From Streptomyces sp. NBC_00390 (GTDB lineage: Bacteria > Actinomycetota > Actinomycetes > Streptomycetales > Streptomycetaceae), in NCBI RefSeq assembly GCF_036057275.1, contig NZ_CP107945.1:2418001-2482000 (forward strand): DNA of 64,000 nt, in the 5' to 3' direction. The notes beneath the pieces were generated by a model. That model did not search any database. It was not told the origin of the DNA and saw only the letters and a program-made list of their open reading frames with translations. Shown here piece by piece: positions 63,589-64,000 of this stretch. Position 1 is the first letter of the stretch. Each line of letters starts with the position of its first letter. The position numbers were made by a program, and so were the translations under genes.

Positions 63589-64000
63589 TCAGCGCTCGGT
63601 CGCCGCGAGCTGTCCGCAGGCTCCGTCGATCTCCTGGCCACGCGTGTCCCGGACGGTGACCGGCACACCGTGGGCGGCGATGGCCTCCACGAACGCCTTC
63701 TCGTCCTCGGGGCGCGAGGCCGTCCACTTCGATCCCGGGGTGGGGTTGAGCGGGATCAGGTTCACATGGACGCGCTTGCCCTTGAGGAGGCGGCCGAGCA
63801 GATCGCCGCGCCAGGCCTGGTCGTTGATGTCGCGGATCAGCGCGTACTCGATCGAGATCCGGCGGCCGGACTTCTCCGCGTACTCCCAGGCGGCGTCGAG
63901 GACCTCGCGGACCTTCCACCGGGTGTTGACCGGGACCAGGGTGTCGCGCAGCTCGTCGTCCGGAGCGTGCAGCGACACGGCGAGCCTGCACTTGAAGCCC
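63589..64000 (-). CDS. rlmN: 23S rRNA/tRNA (adenine-C2)-methyltransferase RlmN, C-terminal part
   Basis: RlmN is a radical-SAM methylase acting on A2503 of 23S rRNA and A37 of some tRNAs. Only the last 137 residues are in the window. They show [24 protein letters not shown] and [20 protein letters not shown], followed by [14 protein letters not shown], all characteristic of RlmN. The 5' end and the radical-SAM Cys motif are outside. The conserved C-terminal Cys region reads [20 protein letters not shown], with the second catalytic Cys in ACGQL. Confidence 0.96.
   Translation of the reverse strand, partial: GFKCRLAVSLHAPDDELRDTLVPVNTRWKVREVLDAAWEYAEKSGRRISIEYALIRDINDQAWRGDLLGRLLKGKRVHVNLIPLNPTPGSKWTASRPEDEKAFVEAIAAHGVPVTVRDTRGQEIDGACGQLAATER

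Overview
The window is a stretch of chromosome from a Streptomyces or very close relative. Base composition is very GC-rich, many genes start with GTG behind GGAGG-like sites, and gene ends often overlap as ATGA or GTGA. The gene order (nusA-infB-truB-ribF block, ispG/M50 protease/dxr, proS, polyamine genes) is one I know from Streptomyces cores. No tRNA, rRNA, insertion sequence, phage or CRISPR array was seen.

Layout. 1-1651: two ATPase subunits of an oligopeptide ABC importer (left end cut off). 2000-13893, all on the minus strand: rimP, nusA, ylxR, infB, a DUF503 gene, rbfA and truB, a housekeeping translation block, followed after a small gap by a large NTPase with a degenerate trypsin-like domain and then ribF. 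14059-15940: a lipoprotein, a ferritin-like protein and a kinase-fold protein that has lost its catalytic residues. 16214-23448: proS, two acetyltransferases, ispG, an M50 site-2 protease and dxr. 23988-28783: acyl-CoA dehydrogenase, an aldehyde dehydrogenase and an EamA exporter. 28874-33599: a PucR regulator, an orphan TraG/VirD4-like membrane ATPase and a small membrane protein.

The metabolic centre is amine catabolism. A six-gene operon (45659 down to 38481) encodes an aminoaldehyde dehydrogenase, a spermidine/putrescine-type binding protein, ATPase, two permeases and a DAO-family oxidase. A second locus (50149-56042) holds an orphan polyamine-type binding protein, another aldehyde dehydrogenase, an Lrp/AsnC regulator resembling EpuRI of S. 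coelicolor and an omega-type aminotransferase. gabT (33754-35103) lies between them and a PucR regulator nearby. Together these would import polyamines, oxidise them to aminobutyraldehyde and GABA, and transaminate GABA. A near-perfect inverted repeat upstream of the operon shares a half-site with the regulator's own upstream region.

Other genes: a secreted GH18 chitinase with a DasR-type site in its promoter; a NADAR protein; a DUF4190 membrane protein; adenosine deaminase; a glycerophosphodiesterase; an HxlR regulator facing a frameshifted remnant of an NADP oxidoreductase; a DUF1304/TetR pair; a two-gene ABC exporter; a LOG-family protein; a thiamine-type ABC importer under a TPP riboswitch; and the C-terminal part of rlmN at the right edge.

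The most unusual items are the pseudo-protease/NTPase (2857-6684), the double-mutant pseudokinase (15065-15940), a dense cluster of hairpins at the start of the PAP2 gene (35285-35408), and three operator-like inverted repeats around the polyamine and DUF1304/TetR loci.
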